A stretch of DNA of 64,000 bases, from NCBI GenBank assembly GCA_009693255.1, contig SHXQ01000005.1, forward strand, positions 32,445-96,444, given 5' to 3'. The DNA is from Methylotenera sp. GTDB lineage: Bacteria > Pseudomonadota > Gammaproteobacteria > Burkholderiales > Methylophilaceae. A program made the position numbers and the translations under genes. Within the stretch, counting starts at the first letter, position 1. Each line of letters begins with the position of its first letter. Shown here in pieces: positions 43,122 to 53,044 of this stretch. Below the pieces are notes generated by a model that was given only the letters and a program-made list of their open reading frames with translations, had not been told where the DNA came from and searched no databases.

Positions 43122-43526
43122 TTACAAACCATTAATGAGTGCTTGATAGGCCTCCGCGGTCAGTAATCTATTGGATATATTGGATTTATCATCAGATTCA
43201 CTCGGTTTATATTTGAATATCCATGCTTGATATGGCTTTTCATTAATCAGTTCAGGGTTGTTGATAAGGGCTTGGTTGATTTCAAGCACCTCACCATCTA
43301 CTGGCGCATGTAAATCAGAGCCTGTTTTCACAGATTCAACTAAACCACAAGGCTTGCCCGCGCTAAGCTTACTGCCAATGGCGGGGGGCTCAACAAATAC
43401 AATATCCCCCAATAAATCTTGCGCGTAATCAGTAATGCCTGCTTCCCATAGACCGCCTGCTATGGATTTTGTCCATAGATGTTCGCTGCTGTAGCTTAGA
43501 GACTCTGGAGTATGCATTTTATTCAT
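43122..43526 (-). CDS. gcvH: Glycine cleavage system H-like lipoyl protein
   Basis: Lipoyl carrier protein (134 aa from ATG 43526; the frame opens earlier at 43607 but the extra basic N-terminus is not family-like). The blocks SSEHLWTKSIAG, GITDYAQDLLGDIVFVE and the lipoylation site ESVKTGSDLHAPVDGEV are present, with Lys in ESVK. Canonical H-proteins read ESVKAAS-D/E; here it is ESVKTGSD. No gcvT or gcvP is adjacent. H-proteins usually shuttle the aminomethyl group from glycine decarboxylase, but lone H-like proteins also serve in lipoate relay or as LbpA-type carriers in sulfur oxidation. Confidence 0.85.
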   Translation of the reverse strand: MNKMHTPESLSYSSEHLWTKSIAGGLWEAGITDYAQDLLGDIVFVEPPAIGSKLSAGKPCGLVESVKTGSDLHAPVDGEVLEINQALINNPELINEKPYQAWIFKYKPSESDDKSNISNRLLTAEAYQALINGL

Positions 43527-43716
43527 CGATATTGGGTAGGTGAATTTAATGAATATTTTAGCCTTAAACTTATGGTTAATAGCGGATTTTTTTAAATTTA
43601 AATACACTTAAAACTTATTGTAAGATGGGTCATCAATAAATATTAAAATTTATTGATGACAAAGCTAAAGTTTTTATATAGTATTCACCGGTAACTGACT
43701 GACGTGAAACAAACTA

Positions 43717-44715
43717 ATGAGATTTTATATGGGTAAACTGATACTCTTTTATATTGCCCTGATGCTAAGCTTTGCGCCAATAGCTTCGCACGCAGTTGGC
43801 AAAAAATCGCATAAGCACGCGATTAAGGGTCAATACCAGCAAGTGAAGTTCAATGCGCCTAGCAGTCGCCATACAGTACATCATCGTTTACGTGGACATA
43901 AAGCTGCGGCTGTCTATGCAAGTGCCTACGATGGTCGCGGTTCTCTTCAGCTAGCATCAACTAAAGCGCTGGTCATTAATCAACAGACTGGCGAAACAAT
44001 TTTCGCAAAAAATACTAATCAATCAACGCCCATTGCCTCAGTGACTAAGCTGATGACGGCGATGGTGATGTTGGATGCGCGCTTACCTATGGATGAGTTG
44101 CTCTTGATTGCGAATCAAGATGTTGATTACCTTAAGGGTACGCATTCTAAATTAAGGGTAGGCACAGCACTGACACGTGGCGAACTCTTGCAGTTAGCAC
44201 TGATGTCATCAGAGAATCGCGCAGCTTCTGCATTAGGACATAATTATCCGGGTGGTATCAATACATTTCTTAGCGCCATGAATCGCAAAGCAGTTCTTTT
44301 GGGTATGAATGCTACACATTTCTATGATGCGACAGGGCTGGATAGCAATAATGTTTCTACCGCAGAAGACTTAGCGAAAATGGTCAACGCAGCCTATCAT
44401 TATCCAGAAATTCGCCAAGTGACCACAACGGCTTCACAAGAATTTACGTTACATGGCCGCGCAAATTCAACAAACTTTGTCAATACTAATGCTTTAGTCA
44501 GGGGTGGCGATTGGGTTATTGGCTTATCAAAAACTGGTTTCATTAATGAGGCTGGCCGATGCTTAGTGATGCAAGCAGAAATTTCTGGTCAACCTATGAT
44601 TATCGTATTGCTGGGTTCTGCTGGAAAAATGTCACGCATAGGCGATGCGAATAGAATTCGCAAATGGATAGAGTATAACGACACTGCTTCATTAGGTGAA
44701 AAGGTGAGTGGATAA
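43717..44715 (+). CDS. pbpG: D-alanyl-D-alanine endopeptidase (PBP7-like, S11)
   Basis: Periplasmic penicillin-binding protein that cuts peptidoglycan cross-links (332 aa). It has a signal peptide (LILFYIALMLSFAPIASHA), a basic His/Lys-rich linker (about 28-65), and the three serine-enzyme motifs: SVTK at 108-111, SSEN near residue 168, and KTGF near residue 272. There is no C-terminal membrane-anchoring domain as in PBP5/6, which supports PBP7/PbpG. ATG 43729 (MGKLILF) is an alternative start. It converges with topA, separated by a strong palindromic terminator. Confidence 0.93.
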   Translation: MRFYMGKLILFYIALMLSFAPIASHAVGKKSHKHAIKGQYQQVKFNAPSSRHTVHHRLRGHKAAAVYASAYDGRGSLQLASTKALVINQQTGETIFAKNTNQSTPIASVTKLMTAMVMLDARLPMDELLLIANQDVDYLKGTHSKLRVGTALTRGELLQLALMSSENRAASALGHNYPGGINTFLSAMNRKAVLLGMNATHFYDATGLDSNNVSTAEDLAKMVNAAYHYPEIRQVTTTASQEFTLHGRANSTNFVNTNALVRGGDWVIGLSKTGFINEAGRCLVMQAEISGQPMIIVLLGSAGKMSRIGDANRIRKWIEYNDTASLGEKVSG

Positions 44716-44725
44716 ACAAACCCCT

Positions 44726-44775
44726 ATTTGAGTCATAAAAAAGCGGCTTTTAAGCCGCTTTTTTATGACTCAAAT
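44726..44775. terminator. Perfect palindromic bidirectional terminator between pbpG and topA
   Basis: Two perfect 24-base arms (44726-44749 and 44752-44775) flank a two-base loop. The GC core GCGGCTT/AAGCCGC is flanked by A6 on one side and T6 on the other, so it works as a Rho-independent terminator in both directions. It lies 11 bases after the pbpG stop and 5 bases before the topA stop. Confidence 0.92.
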
Positions 44776-44779
44776 GATG

Positions 44780-47368
44780 TTAATCAGCCTTTTTCTTCGC
44801 GGCAGGCTTTTTAACAGAGGATTTTTTGCTAATCGCTTTAGTTGCAGTCGGTTTTTTCACCGCAATTTTGGGTACGCCTATTTTTTTGCTAGGGGATTTT
44901 CTGCTGCTGGTCTTTTTAGTAGGCTCGCCCTTGGCAGCTTTAGCCGTTAATAATTCTAAAGCCTCATCTAAGGTGAGCGATTCTGGCTCAACGCTTTTGG
45001 GTAGCGTGGCACGAACTTTCCCATGTTGTACATACGGCCCATAACGGCCCGCGAACACTTCAATTTGACCATCCTCAGTGGGATGATTGCCTAGCGAGCA
45101 TAAAGGCGCAGGACCGGTATGCGCCGCAGCGAGTAAAACTACTGCACCTTCTAAATCTATAGTAAAGACGCTGTCAGTTTTAGGAATCGATTTAAACTTC
45201 GCATCGTGATTCACATAAGGACCAAAGCGGCCAATATTGGCCACAATTTTTTTATTGGTGACAGGGTGTAGGCCTAAATCTCGTGGCAAAGATAGCACCA
45301 TGGTTGCGGTTGCTAAACTCATATCTGCCAATGAAATTTCTTTAGGCACGCTCACGCGTTTTGGCTTCTTTTTATCGCCTTCAATAGCCAGGCCCAATTG
45401 TAAATAAGGTCCATAGGGCCCGTTCATCAGCATGATTTCTTTGCCAGTTTCGACATCATTACCAATAATTACCGGATCACTGCCCACTTGTGCCGCGCCG
45501 TTTAAGCTGCGCTTGTAGTCACATTTAGGTTCATCGTTATAACCTGTGCACCCGATAAACGTGCCAAAGCGGCTGAGTTGCTTTTGCAAAGGCTTGCCAC
45601 ATTTTTGGCAAGCTTCGTCTATTAGTTCGTTACCTGGGCGATCTACATTGGCTTTACTGAGTAACTGTTGGTTGAAGCCCAGCCAAAACTCATCCATCAG
45701 GGGGATCCACTCACGCTCACCCTCGGCAACGCTATCCAAGGCATTTTCTAAGTTGGCGGTAAAATCATAATCTACGTATTTAGTGAAATGTTCAGTTAAA
45801 AACTTATTCACTACGCGGCCAACGTCTGTAGGGGTAAAGCGTTTTTTATCCAACAGCACGTATTCACGATCTTGCAGTGTACTAATGATACTGGCGTAGG
45901 TAGAAGGGCGGCCAATGCCGTACTCCTCTAGAATTTTAACTAAACTAGCTTCGCCGTATCTAGGCGGAGGTTCGGTGAAGTGTTGGTCACCATATATTTT
46001 TTCTACAGTGAGAACTTCGCCTGTTTCAAGATGCGGTAATTTGCTTTCACCTTCATCTTCCTCGTCATCTGTACCTTCCATGTAGACGGTGATGAAGCCA
46101 GGAAACACTAGTGTTTGACCTGTTGCACGGAATAAATTGGCATCAGAACCAACGCTTAAATCGACACTAACGGCATCAAATTTAGCGGGTGACATTTGGC
46201 AAGCAAGCGCACGTTTCCAAATCATTTCATAGAGCTTGAATTGCTCGTCATTAAGATACTGCCTGACTTTAGCTGGGGTGCGGCTAATGTCGGTGGGGCG
46301 AATCGCCTCATGCGCTTCTTGGGCACTTTTGGATTTTGTTTTATACATGACGGGAGATTTTGGCAAATACTCAGCATCAAAATTCTTTTTTACGTAATCA
46401 CGAATTTGCATAATGGCTTCAGTTGCCATATTAAATGAGTCCGTACGCATGTAAGTAATCAACCCCACCGTACCACCGCCTACATCCATACCCTCATAGA
46501 GTTGTTGGGCAACGCGCATCGCGCGTGCGGTGGTAAAGCTTAATTTACGCACGGCTTCTTGTTGCAATGTAGATGTCGTAAATGGTGCGGCTGGACTACG
46601 GCTACGCTGCTTCTTCTCAACACGAGAAACTGTGGTTTTACCGGCGCATGCTAGGATTAACTTGCCGACAACATCGTTGTGCTGGTCATGATTAATGACC
46701 GAAAACTGTTCAATTTTTTGATTATCGAGCTGTACCAATTTGGCGCTAAAGCCGTGGCTATGTTTCAGTGCATCTAAATGAATAGACCAATACTCTTGTG
46801 ATTTAAAAGCTTCTATCTCTAGCTCGCGCTCTACAATCAGGCGTAACGCTGGGCTTTGCACGCGCCCAGCAGAAAGTCCGGGACGAATTTTTTTCCAAAG
46901 TAATGGCGATAAATTAAAGCCGACTAAATAATCTAAAGCACGGCGAGCTTGTTGCGCATTCACCATAGGCATAGAAATATCACGCGGTTCAGCAATGGCA
47001 TGTTCTACCGCACTTTTGGTAATTTCATGAAACACGACGCGCTTCATGATTTTATTTTTGAGTAAGTTTTTAGACTTTAATATCTCGGCGATATGCCATG
47101 AAATGGCCTCACCTTCGCGGTCCGGATCGGTTGCGAGGTAGATGCTGTCAGCACTTTTCACGGCTTTGGCAATCGCATCCACATGTTTACTGTTGCGCTC
47201 AATAATGTCGTATTTCATGGCAAAGCCATTGGTAGTATCTACTGCACCATTTTTCGGAATTAAGTCACGCACATGTCCATAAGAGGCAAGCACCTCAAAG
47301 TCGCTGCCAAGATATTTTTTCAGCGTTTTGGCTTTGGAAGGGGACTCAACAATTAACAGTTTGGACAT
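44780..47368 (-). CDS. topA: DNA topoisomerase I (type IA)
   Basis: Relaxes negative supercoils (862 aa). A TOPRIM domain begins at the N-terminus (KLLIVESPSKAKTLKKYL) with DPDREGEAISWH. The catalytic Tyr is in GLITYMRTDSF near residue 315. A C-terminal zinc ribbon (CQKCGKPLQ...GCTGY...CDYKR, about 600-640) is followed by further topoisomerase C-terminal repeats (GPYLQLG, FGPYVNHD, YGPYVQHG) and a Lys/Ala/Ser-rich tail of about 50 residues (ending KKPAAKKKAD) likely to aid DNA binding. The upstream leader contains a 10-bp AT-rich inverted repeat. Confidence 0.97.
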   Translation of the reverse strand: MSKLLIVESPSKAKTLKKYLGSDFEVLASYGHVRDLIPKNGAVDTTNGFAMKYDIIERNSKHVDAIAKAVKSADSIYLATDPDREGEAISWHIAEILKSKNLLKNKIMKRVVFHEITKSAVEHAIAEPRDISMPMVNAQQARRALDYLVGFNLSPLLWKKIRPGLSAGRVQSPALRLIVERELEIEAFKSQEYWSIHLDALKHSHGFSAKLVQLDNQKIEQFSVINHDQHNDVVGKLILACAGKTTVSRVEKKQRSRSPAAPFTTSTLQQEAVRKLSFTTARAMRVAQQLYEGMDVGGGTVGLITYMRTDSFNMATEAIMQIRDYVKKNFDAEYLPKSPVMYKTKSKSAQEAHEAIRPTDISRTPAKVRQYLNDEQFKLYEMIWKRALACQMSPAKFDAVSVDLSVGSDANLFRATGQTLVFPGFITVYMEGTDDEEDEGESKLPHLETGEVLTVEKIYGDQHFTEPPPRYGEASLVKILEEYGIGRPSTYASIISTLQDREYVLLDKKRFTPTDVGRVVNKFLTEHFTKYVDYDFTANLENALDSVAEGEREWIPLMDEFWLGFNQQLLSKANVDRPGNELIDEACQKCGKPLQKQLSRFGTFIGCTGYNDEPKCDYKRSLNGAAQVGSDPVIIGNDVETGKEIMLMNGPYGPYLQLGLAIEGDKKKPKRVSVPKEISLADMSLATATMVLSLPRDLGLHPVTNKKIVANIGRFGPYVNHDAKFKSIPKTDSVFTIDLEGAVVLLAAAHTGPAPLCSLGNHPTEDGQIEVFAGRYGPYVQHGKVRATLPKSVEPESLTLDEALELLTAKAAKGEPTKKTSSRKSPSKKIGVPKIAVKKPTATKAISKKSSVKKPAAKKKAD

Positions 47369-47402
47369 GAATGCCTATATAAAAGGGGCTTAAGTATAAT
47401 GG

Positions 47403-47428
47403 TTAGCAAAAATTTTTCTTTTTGCTAA
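47403..47428. promoter_or_regulatory. 10-bp AT-rich inverted repeat in the topA leader
   Basis: TTAGCAAAAA (47403-47412) and TTTTTGCTAA (47419-47428) are perfect arms with a 6-base loop, 35-60 bases upstream of the topA start on the minus strand. A TATACT box (a -10-like hexamer) lies between it and the start. It may be a terminator for ttcA, an operator or a supercoiling-sensitive cruciform. Confidence 0.5.
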
Positions 47429-47507
47429 AGTGCGCACCTTGGCATAATAACAAGGTAAATGGCTATAAGACAATAACTTAGCATATATAGTACGTTAATT
47501 AATTGTA

Positions 47508-48443
47508 TTATGAGCTAGATGACCTGTTTCGAACGAACTCGATTCGGCTGCCATCTGCAGTACTCAAACTTAAAACAGCGCTTTCTTTTACAGCATCATC
47601 AAGCTTTGCAATATCAGAAAACAAGGGGTCTTCATCTCCAGGCTTCGCTTGCGTTAAATTTTTGAAGTCGTATAAATTAAAATCCGCCAGATGCGAAGGC
47701 TCTACATTGCCAATGGCGCGGAATATATTATTTACACGGCCTGGCTGTTCAAGCTCCCAAGCATGGAGCATCTCTTTTACTTTTTGGCGCTGTAGATTCT
47801 CTTGGCTGCCACATAAATTACATGGAATAATCGGGAATTCCATTTGCCGTGCGTAGCTGGCGATGTCTTTTTCACTGCAATAAGCCAAAGGTCGAATCAC
47901 GATATTTTGCTTGTCATTGGTCGAAAGTTTGGGCGGCATTGCCTTCATTTTCGCACCAAAAAATAGGTTTAAAAATAAGGTTTCTACGATGTCATCGCGG
48001 TGATGCCCAAGCGCTATTTTATTTGCACCGAGTTCTTTAGCGGTGGTGTAAATTACGCCACGACGCAGGCGTGAGCATAGCGAGCAAGTGGTTTTACCTT
48101 CAGGTATTTTTTCTTTCACAATTGAATAAGTGTCGGCATCCACGATGCGGTAATCAACACCCAGTTTTTTAAAATAAGCCGGCAAAATGTCGGCCGGAAA
48201 GCCTGGCTGTTTTTGATCCAAATTCATGGCAATGAGTTTGAAGTTGATCGGTGCGCGTTCTTGCAAGGCTAACAATATCATCAACATGGCGTGAGAATCT
48301 TTGCCACCACTCATGCACACCAGCACCGTATCACCGTCTTCAATCATGTTGTAATCGCCTATGGCTCTGCCAGTGGCGCTGATTAAGCTATTCCGCAATT
48401 TAATGAAATTATTGGAATGGTTGTTGGGTAAGTGTTTGATCAT
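47508..48443 (-). CDS. ttcA: tRNA 2-thiocytidine(32) synthetase TtcA
   Basis: ATP- and iron-sulfur-dependent thiolation of C32 in certain tRNAs (311 aa). The PP-loop is SGGKDS at residues 45-50. Two Cys-x-x-Cys motifs, [10 protein letters not shown] and CNLCGSQ, hold the iron-sulfur cluster, as in Ttc[14 protein letters not shown] follows the first pair. The gene lies 17 bases downstream of the pteridine reductase gene on the same strand. Confidence 0.96.
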   Translation of the reverse strand: MIKHLPNNHSNNFIKLRNSLISATGRAIGDYNMIEDGDTVLVCMSGGKDSHAMLMILLALQERAPINFKLIAMNLDQKQPGFPADILPAYFKKLGVDYRIVDADTYSIVKEKIPEGKTTCSLCSRLRRGVIYTTAKELGANKIALGHHRDDIVETLFLNLFFGAKMKAMPPKLSTNDKQNIVIRPLAYCSEKDIASYARQMEFPIIPCNLCGSQENLQRQKVKEMLHAWELEQPGRVNNIFRAIGNVEPSHLADFNLYDFKNLTQAKPGDEDPLFSDIAKLDDAVKESAVLSLSTADGSRIEFVRNRSSSS

Positions 48444-48460
48444 AATATTTTTAAGAAGGA

Positions 48461-49213
48461 CTAAAGATTAAGTGAGCGGCCGCCATCAACAGCCAAGACA
48501 TGGCCGGTAATAAAAGGCGCATCTACAATTAAAAATTTCACTGCCTTTGCGACATCTTCGGCTTCGCCTACGCGTTTTAGCAAGGTTTGGTTAATGACGC
48601 GCTGACGGTACACTTCGTCAAACTGTGGATTATTTTCTGGCCATTGTACCGGACCAGGCGCCACCGCATTGACGCGAACTTCGGGGCTTAATTCATGCGC
48701 TAAGGATTTAGTCAGCGTGACCAAACCCGCTTTAGCCACACTATAAACGATGTAACCTTTTTTCGGTCGCTCTACATGCATGTCGGTGATATTGACTATG
48801 CAACCATAATTTTTACGCAATTCCGCCGCTGCCGCTTGCGACAAAAACAAGGGTGCTTTTAGGTTGCTACCCATCAGGTCTAGCCATTTGGCTTCATCAA
48901 TGTCGCCAATTTCACTCGCGTAATAGGTTGAGGCATTGTTAATCAGCGTATCTAAACGGCCAAAGCGTTTCACAGTTTCGTCAATTAAATTCGGCAAGCT
49001 GGCAATATTTAACAAATCACCTTGAATAATGGCGACAGAATTTGGCCGTTGCAAATTAAGCTCAGCTTGTAAGGCGCGCGCTTCGATAAGTGAACTTTTA
49101 TAGTGAATCATCAAGTGCATGCCTTCAGCATGGAGCATACGGCATATAGACGCGCCTACGCGTTTGGCACCGCCAGTAATGAGAACAACTTTATTTGTAA
49201 TATGAGATTCCAC
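48461..49213 (-). CDS. Pteridine reductase (SDR family, FolM/PTR1-like)
   Basis: Short-chain dehydrogenase (250 aa). The NADP-binding motif is [12 protein letters not shown] at residues 13-24, with the Arg characteristic of pteridine reductases in place of a Gly. NNAS and the catalytic YSVAKAG (Tyr-x-x-x-Lys) follow, along with an Asp-Met-His after the Ile-Thr strand ([10 protein letters not shown]). It probably reduces dihydromonapterin or dihydrofolate, helping pterin cofactor supply. It is divergent from the MidA gene (43-base gap) and upstream of ttcA, a pairing common in betaproteobacteria. Confidence 0.88.
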   Translation of the reverse strand: MESHITNKVVLITGGAKRVGASICRMLHAEGMHLMIHYKSSLIEARALQAELNLQRPNSVAIIQGDLLNIASLPNLIDETVKRFGRLDTLINNASTYYASEIGDIDEAKWLDLMGSNLKAPLFLSQAAAAELRKNYGCIVNITDMHVERPKKGYIVYSVAKAGLVTLTKSLAHELSPEVRVNAVAPGPVQWPENNPQFDEVYRQRVINQTLLKRVGEAEDVAKAVKFLIVDAPFITGHVLAVDGGRSLNL

Positions 49214-49256
49214 GCTTTAATCCAATCTTGATTGATAGCTATTATAATCCAACTCT

Positions 49257-50420
49257 ATGACTACATTACCCACGCCATCGGCAGATGCCAAAAAACATAG
49301 TGAGCAACTCGCGTTGCTTATTCAACACACAATAGAAAAAGCCGGTGGTTGGATAGATTTTTCTCAGTTTATGCATTTGGCGCTTTATGCCCCTCGCTTA
49401 GGCTATTACACTGCGGGCAACCAAAAGTTCAGTGATTCTAAAAAAAGTGGCGGAGATTTTGTGACTGCGCCAGAAATTTCACCCTTGTTTGCGCAAACAA
49501 TAGCCCAGCAAATCGAGCAGGTTTTACAGGAAGTGGATGGCGATATTTTTGAGTTGGGCGCAGGTACTGGTAAATTGGCGGCGGATTTATTGCTGACTTT
49601 AACCGAGTTAAATAGTTTGCCGACCAAGTATTTTATCTTAGAAGTAAGTGACCACTTGCGCCAGATTCAGCTAGAGACCTTGCAAAAAAGACTAGCACCA
49701 GATTTAATGCAACGTGTGGAATGGCTTAATGCATTACCAGTGCTATTTAATGGTGTTGTTATTGGCAATGAAGTTTTAGATGCTATTCCAGTTCATATGG
49801 CCCATGCCGCAGCGCAGGGTCTTTGTGAGCGAGGTGTGGCGTGGCATGATGGATTTGTTTGGCAAGATCAAGTCATGACGCCTAACAATTTACGAGCGCT
49901 TGCGACTCAACAGAACTTAGCTGAAGGCTATTTGACGGAGTTTTGTCCAGCGGCCAGTGGGCTGATTGCTAGCTTGGCTACGATGCTGCAGCGCGGCATT
50001 ATCCTAATGATAGACTATGGCTTTTCAGCGCGTGAGTATTATCATCCGCAGCGCAATCAAGGCACGCTGATGTGCCATTATCAACATTATGCGCATACTG
50101 AGCCGCTGATTAATGTGGGGCTACAAGACATTACTGCGCATGTAGATTTTACAAGTATCGCCTATGCCGGCCTTAATAATGGTTTAACGGTCAGTGGGTT
50201 TTGTAGCCAAGCACAATTTTTAATGAATTGCGGCATATTAGAACGCATGTCACAGGTGTCGCCACAAGATATGGCACGCTACACGCCACTTGCCGCCGCT
50301 GCGCAAAAGCTATTGTCCCCTGCTGAAATGGGTGATTTGTTTAAGGTGATCGCATTGAGTAAAAACCTTGATGCGCCTTTGATCGGTTTTGCCAACGGCG
50401 ATAAATCCCACACTTTATAA
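49257..50420 (+). CDS. MidA-family SAM-dependent methyltransferase
   Basis: Class I methyltransferase of the MidA/NDUFAF7 family (387 aa). The conserved blocks are FMHLALYAPRLGYYTAG, SGGDFVTAPEISPLFAQ, the SAM motif FELGAGTGKLAADLL and the family-specific GNEVLDAIPVH. In mitochondria the homologue methylates a complex I subunit; the bacterial substrate is unsettled. It is divergent from the pteridine reductase gene and precedes trmB by 66 bases. Confidence 0.9.
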   Translation: MTTLPTPSADAKKHSEQLALLIQHTIEKAGGWIDFSQFMHLALYAPRLGYYTAGNQKFSDSKKSGGDFVTAPEISPLFAQTIAQQIEQVLQEVDGDIFELGAGTGKLAADLLLTLTELNSLPTKYFILEVSDHLRQIQLETLQKRLAPDLMQRVEWLNALPVLFNGVVIGNEVLDAIPVHMAHAAAQGLCERGVAWHDGFVWQDQVMTPNNLRALATQQNLAEGYLTEFCPAASGLIASLATMLQRGIILMIDYGFSAREYYHPQRNQGTLMCHYQHYAHTEPLINVGLQDITAHVDFTSIAYAGLNNGLTVSGFCSQAQFLMNCGILERMSQVSPQDMARYTPLAAAAQKLLSPAEMGDLFKVIALSKNLDAPLIGFANGDKSHTL

Positions 50421-50486
50421 GCATTGCCAACCAAGTCGTGCCTCGACCGGCGCGGGGAACAGCGGGAATGACAGGTAATTGCTATA

Positions 50487-51227
50487 ATGCAACTTATGAC
50501 AACATTAAATAAAACAGAAGACCAGCAGAGCCAATCCGCTAGCACAGGCGAGGATTTAAAAAATCGCCGTATCCGGAGCTTTGTATTACGCCAAGGTAGA
50601 GTCACTAAAGGCCAAGCATACGCGCTAGAAATTGGCTTGCCAAAATTTGGCATTAGCTATGCCGCAGAAACAATAGCGTTAAGTGCAAAATTTAACCGCA
50701 CAGACAGCAAAAAAATATTAGAAATTGGTTTCGGCATGGGTGAAACGACGGCGAAAATTGCTCAAACTTTAGCAGATTGTGATTTTCTAGCGGTGGAAGT
50801 TCATACGCCTGGCGTTGGAGCGCTACTTAAGTTGATTGAGGAGCTAGCGCTTACTAACATCCGGATTATTCAGCACGATGTGGTTGAGGTGCTACAAAAT
50901 ATGCTGCCAAATGCGAGCTTAGATGGCATACATATTTTCTTTCCTGATCCGTGGCATAAAAAGCGTCATCACAAGCGCAGATTGATTCAAGCTGAGTTTG
51001 TCAAATTACTTTGCACTAAACTAAAAGTAGGGGCTTATTTGCATGTTGCCACCGATTGGCAAGAATATGCAGAGTGGGTATTAGCGGTATTGATGGCAGA
51101 ACCACAATTGAAAAATACAGCTGAAAGTTATGCTGACAAACCCAGCTATAGACCGCTGACCAAGTTTGAAAATCGTGGGATAAAACTGGGGCATGGGGTT
51201 TGGGATATGGTATTTACCAAGAGCTGA
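50487..51227 (+). CDS. trmB: tRNA (guanine-N7-)-methyltransferase TrmB
   Basis: Makes m7G46 in the tRNA variable loop (246 aa). Family features are [14 protein letters not shown] near the N-terminus, the SAM motif [11 protein letters not shown], the strand end [10 protein letters not shown], and the signature [19 protein letters not shown] with the catalytic Asp in PDPWHK. ATG 50496 (MTTLNKTE) is an alternative start. It converges with engB, 20 bases away. Confidence 0.96.
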   Translation: MQLMTTLNKTEDQQSQSASTGEDLKNRRIRSFVLRQGRVTKGQAYALEIGLPKFGISYAAETIALSAKFNRTDSKKILEIGFGMGETTAKIAQTLADCDFLAVEVHTPGVGALLKLIEELALTNIRIIQHDVVEVLQNMLPNASLDGIHIFFPDPWHKKRHHKRRLIQAEFVKLLCTKLKVGAYLHVATDWQEYAEWVLAVLMAEPQLKNTAESYADKPSYRPLTKFENRGIKLGHGVWDMVFTKS

Positions 51228-51247
51228 CCTAAGTTTTGGACATGAGC

Positions 51248-51910
51248 CTAGTTTTCACCCTCGTCCATATTAAAAGACTTCCGTACTAAATCTTCTGGCT
51301 CTTCGGCAAACAACCACTTGCCAATCACTTTTTCCGCTTCTTCAACCCCTTGTTTTTTTAAGCTAGAAAACAACTGTATGGTGCACTCGCTATGGTAGTG
51401 GTTGCCCCACGTTTCAATGAGCTCTTTGCGGACACGGCTTAAAGTTAGGTTAGCTTCACCGCGCGATAATTTATCAGACTTTGTCAGTAATACATGCACT
51501 GGTTTACCGCTTGGGCAAAACCAATCGAGCATCTGGCGGTCTAGTGGGGTGAGCGGGTGGCGACTATCCATGACTAATACCAAGCCACCTAAGCTTGAGC
51601 GTTCGCTTAAATAGCGAGCAAGCACATTTTGCCAGTGAGCGCGCATAGATTCAGGCACCTTGGCGTAGCCATAGCCTGGCAAATCCACTAAATGTCTGTC
51701 GTTACCAAGGGTGAAAAAGTTAATCAGTTGCGTCCGTCCGGGCTGCTTACTTACAAATGCTAGACGATTATGGTTGGCCAGCGTGTTAAGGGCGCTAGAT
51801 TTACCCGCGTTAGAGCGGCCGGCAAATGCGACTTCAATGCCACTGGCAATAGGTAGATCGCGTAAATGGTGTGCTGAGATATAAAAAGCAGCATTCTGAA
51901 ACAAAGGCAT
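51248..51910 (-). CDS. engB: Ribosome biogenesis GTP-binding protein EngB (YihA/YsxC)
   Basis: Essential GTPase for 50S assembly (220 aa). G1 is GRSNAGKS at 31-38, G3 [12 protein letters not shown]4 TKSDKLSRG and G5 SSLKKQG. The short C-terminal extension [18 protein letters not shown] is acidic. It is divergent from the cytochrome c4 gene, the typical proteobacterial arrangement. Confidence 0.96.
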   Translation of the reverse strand: MPLFQNAAFYISAHHLRDLPIASGIEVAFAGRSNAGKSSALNTLANHNRLAFVSKQPGRTQLINFFTLGNDRHLVDLPGYGYAKVPESMRAHWQNVLARYLSERSSLGGLVLVMDSRHPLTPLDRQMLDWFCPSGKPVHVLLTKSDKLSRGEANLTLSRVRKELIETWGNHYHSECTIQLFSSLKKQGVEEAEKVIGKWLFAEEPEDLVRKSFNMDEGEN

Positions 51911-52117
51911 GAAAATCCGATTCTGTTGGCTTAATAATATTAAGGTTAGGCGCTATAGATTAGCCTGCCCTAATAAAAGTAAAATTAACTATAGCGAAAA
52001 ATGCTATCACGAATAGGGGTTTTTCGCTAAAATACTGCGTTAATTGATTGAATAATTTAGAGTAGTCACTTTAATACATTACGTTTAGGTAAGTTAATTT
52101 GATATTTGGGAGTGGTA

Positions 52118-52768
52118 ATGCAATTTCGTCATCTTATGAAGTTAAATACTGTAAGACTTAGCTTGGCAAGCTTAATGTTAAGTGTTGTGGTCAGTGTATC
52201 AGCTGCCGAAAAGCCGGTAGTGGCTGCGCCAGTTGAGAAAAATAGCGTAGCGCAAATTACAAGTACCGTATGTGCCGCTTGCCACGGTACTGATGGCAAT
52301 AGTGTGATTACACTCAATCCAAAATTGGCGGGTCAGCATCCTGAGTATCTTGTTAAACAACTCACTGAGTTTAAATCAGGCAAGCGTGCTAACGCAGTCA
52401 TGTCTGGCATGGCGGCCATGTTAAGTGATGCAGATATGAAAGGGGTGGCCACTTATTTTGCTAGCCAAAATTTGGCACTAGGCAAAGCGAAGGCTAATGG
52501 CGCAGGGTCCTTGGGTGAAAAAATCTATCGAGGCGGTATTGCCGCGACTAACGTACCCGCTTGTGCGGCCTGTCATGGTGCAAATGGCGCAGGTTTACCA
52601 GTACAGTTTCCACGTTTAGGCGGCCAGCATGCAGACTACACACTGGCGCAATTAAGAACTTTCCGCACTGGCGAGCGCGCTAACGCGCCGATGATGATGG
52701 CGATAGCAACTAAAATGACCGATGCTGAAATGGCCGCCGTGGCAGATTATGTGCAAGGCTTACGCTAG
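52118..52768 (+). CDS. Cytochrome c4 (dihaem)
   Basis: Periplasmic dihaem cytochrome c that feeds electrons to terminal oxidases. Two CAACH haem motifs are visible (residues 52-56 and about 149-153), each followed by an axial Met region (AVMSGMAAML and APMMMAIATKM). A signal peptide (LASLMLSVVVSVSAA) precedes them. A TTG at 52106 opens the frame, but ATG 52118 with GGGAG upstream is preferred, giving 216 aa. In methylotrophs such cytochromes connect to the respiratory chain; a specific donor cannot be told. A strong terminator follows. Confidence 0.93.
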   Translation: MQFRHLMKLNTVRLSLASLMLSVVVSVSAAEKPVVAAPVEKNSVAQITSTVCAACHGTDGNSVITLNPKLAGQHPEYLVKQLTEFKSGKRANAVMSGMAAMLSDADMKGVATYFASQNLALGKAKANGAGSLGEKIYRGGIAATNVPACAACHGANGAGLPVQFPRLGGQHADYTLAQLRTFRTGERANAPMMMAIATKMTDAEMAAVADYVQGLR

Positions 52769-52789
52769 AGAAATAGCTTAGCATCATGC

Positions 52790-52820
52790 AAAAAATGGCA
52801 GCTTGGGCTGCCATTTTTTT
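52790..52820 (+). terminator. Rho-independent terminator after cytochrome c4
   Basis: AAAAAATGGCAGC and GCTGCCATTTTTTT form a 13-bp stem around TTGG, ending in a T-run, 22 bases after the cytochrome stop. Confidence 0.9.
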
Positions 52821-52923
52821 GTCTATATACTGACGGTTTTATTTGATTTAGCGATCAATCTCTGTAGCAATCAGCGCCAACCTAAAGTGCACCGCACCAT
52901 CAGCGTAGTAACCCCCGTCCAAA

Positions 52924-52955
52924 TAAGAAAAGCCCGCTACTGCGGGCTTTTCTTA
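52924..52955. terminator. Second hairpin before the mla operon
   Basis: TAAGAAAAGCCCGC pairs perfectly with GCGGGCTTTTCTTA (14 bp, 4-base loop TACT). Symmetrical A and T runs would let it act in either direction. It stands alone, over 100 bases past the cytochrome terminator; no gene between them is recognisable. Confidence 0.8.
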
Positions 52956-53044
52956 TGGTGGTGCCATTTAACATCTTGCTAAGAGGCTAAATTGTTTTAG
53001 AATAGGAGATTAATAAAAATCCTATAAAAATTACCACGCAATCC

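Noticed and set aside
52860..52925. Possible tRNA or small RNA between the two terminators after cytochrome c4
   Set aside because: No cloverleaf, no T-loop signature and no promoter that I can recognise, although a hairpin with a T-run follows.
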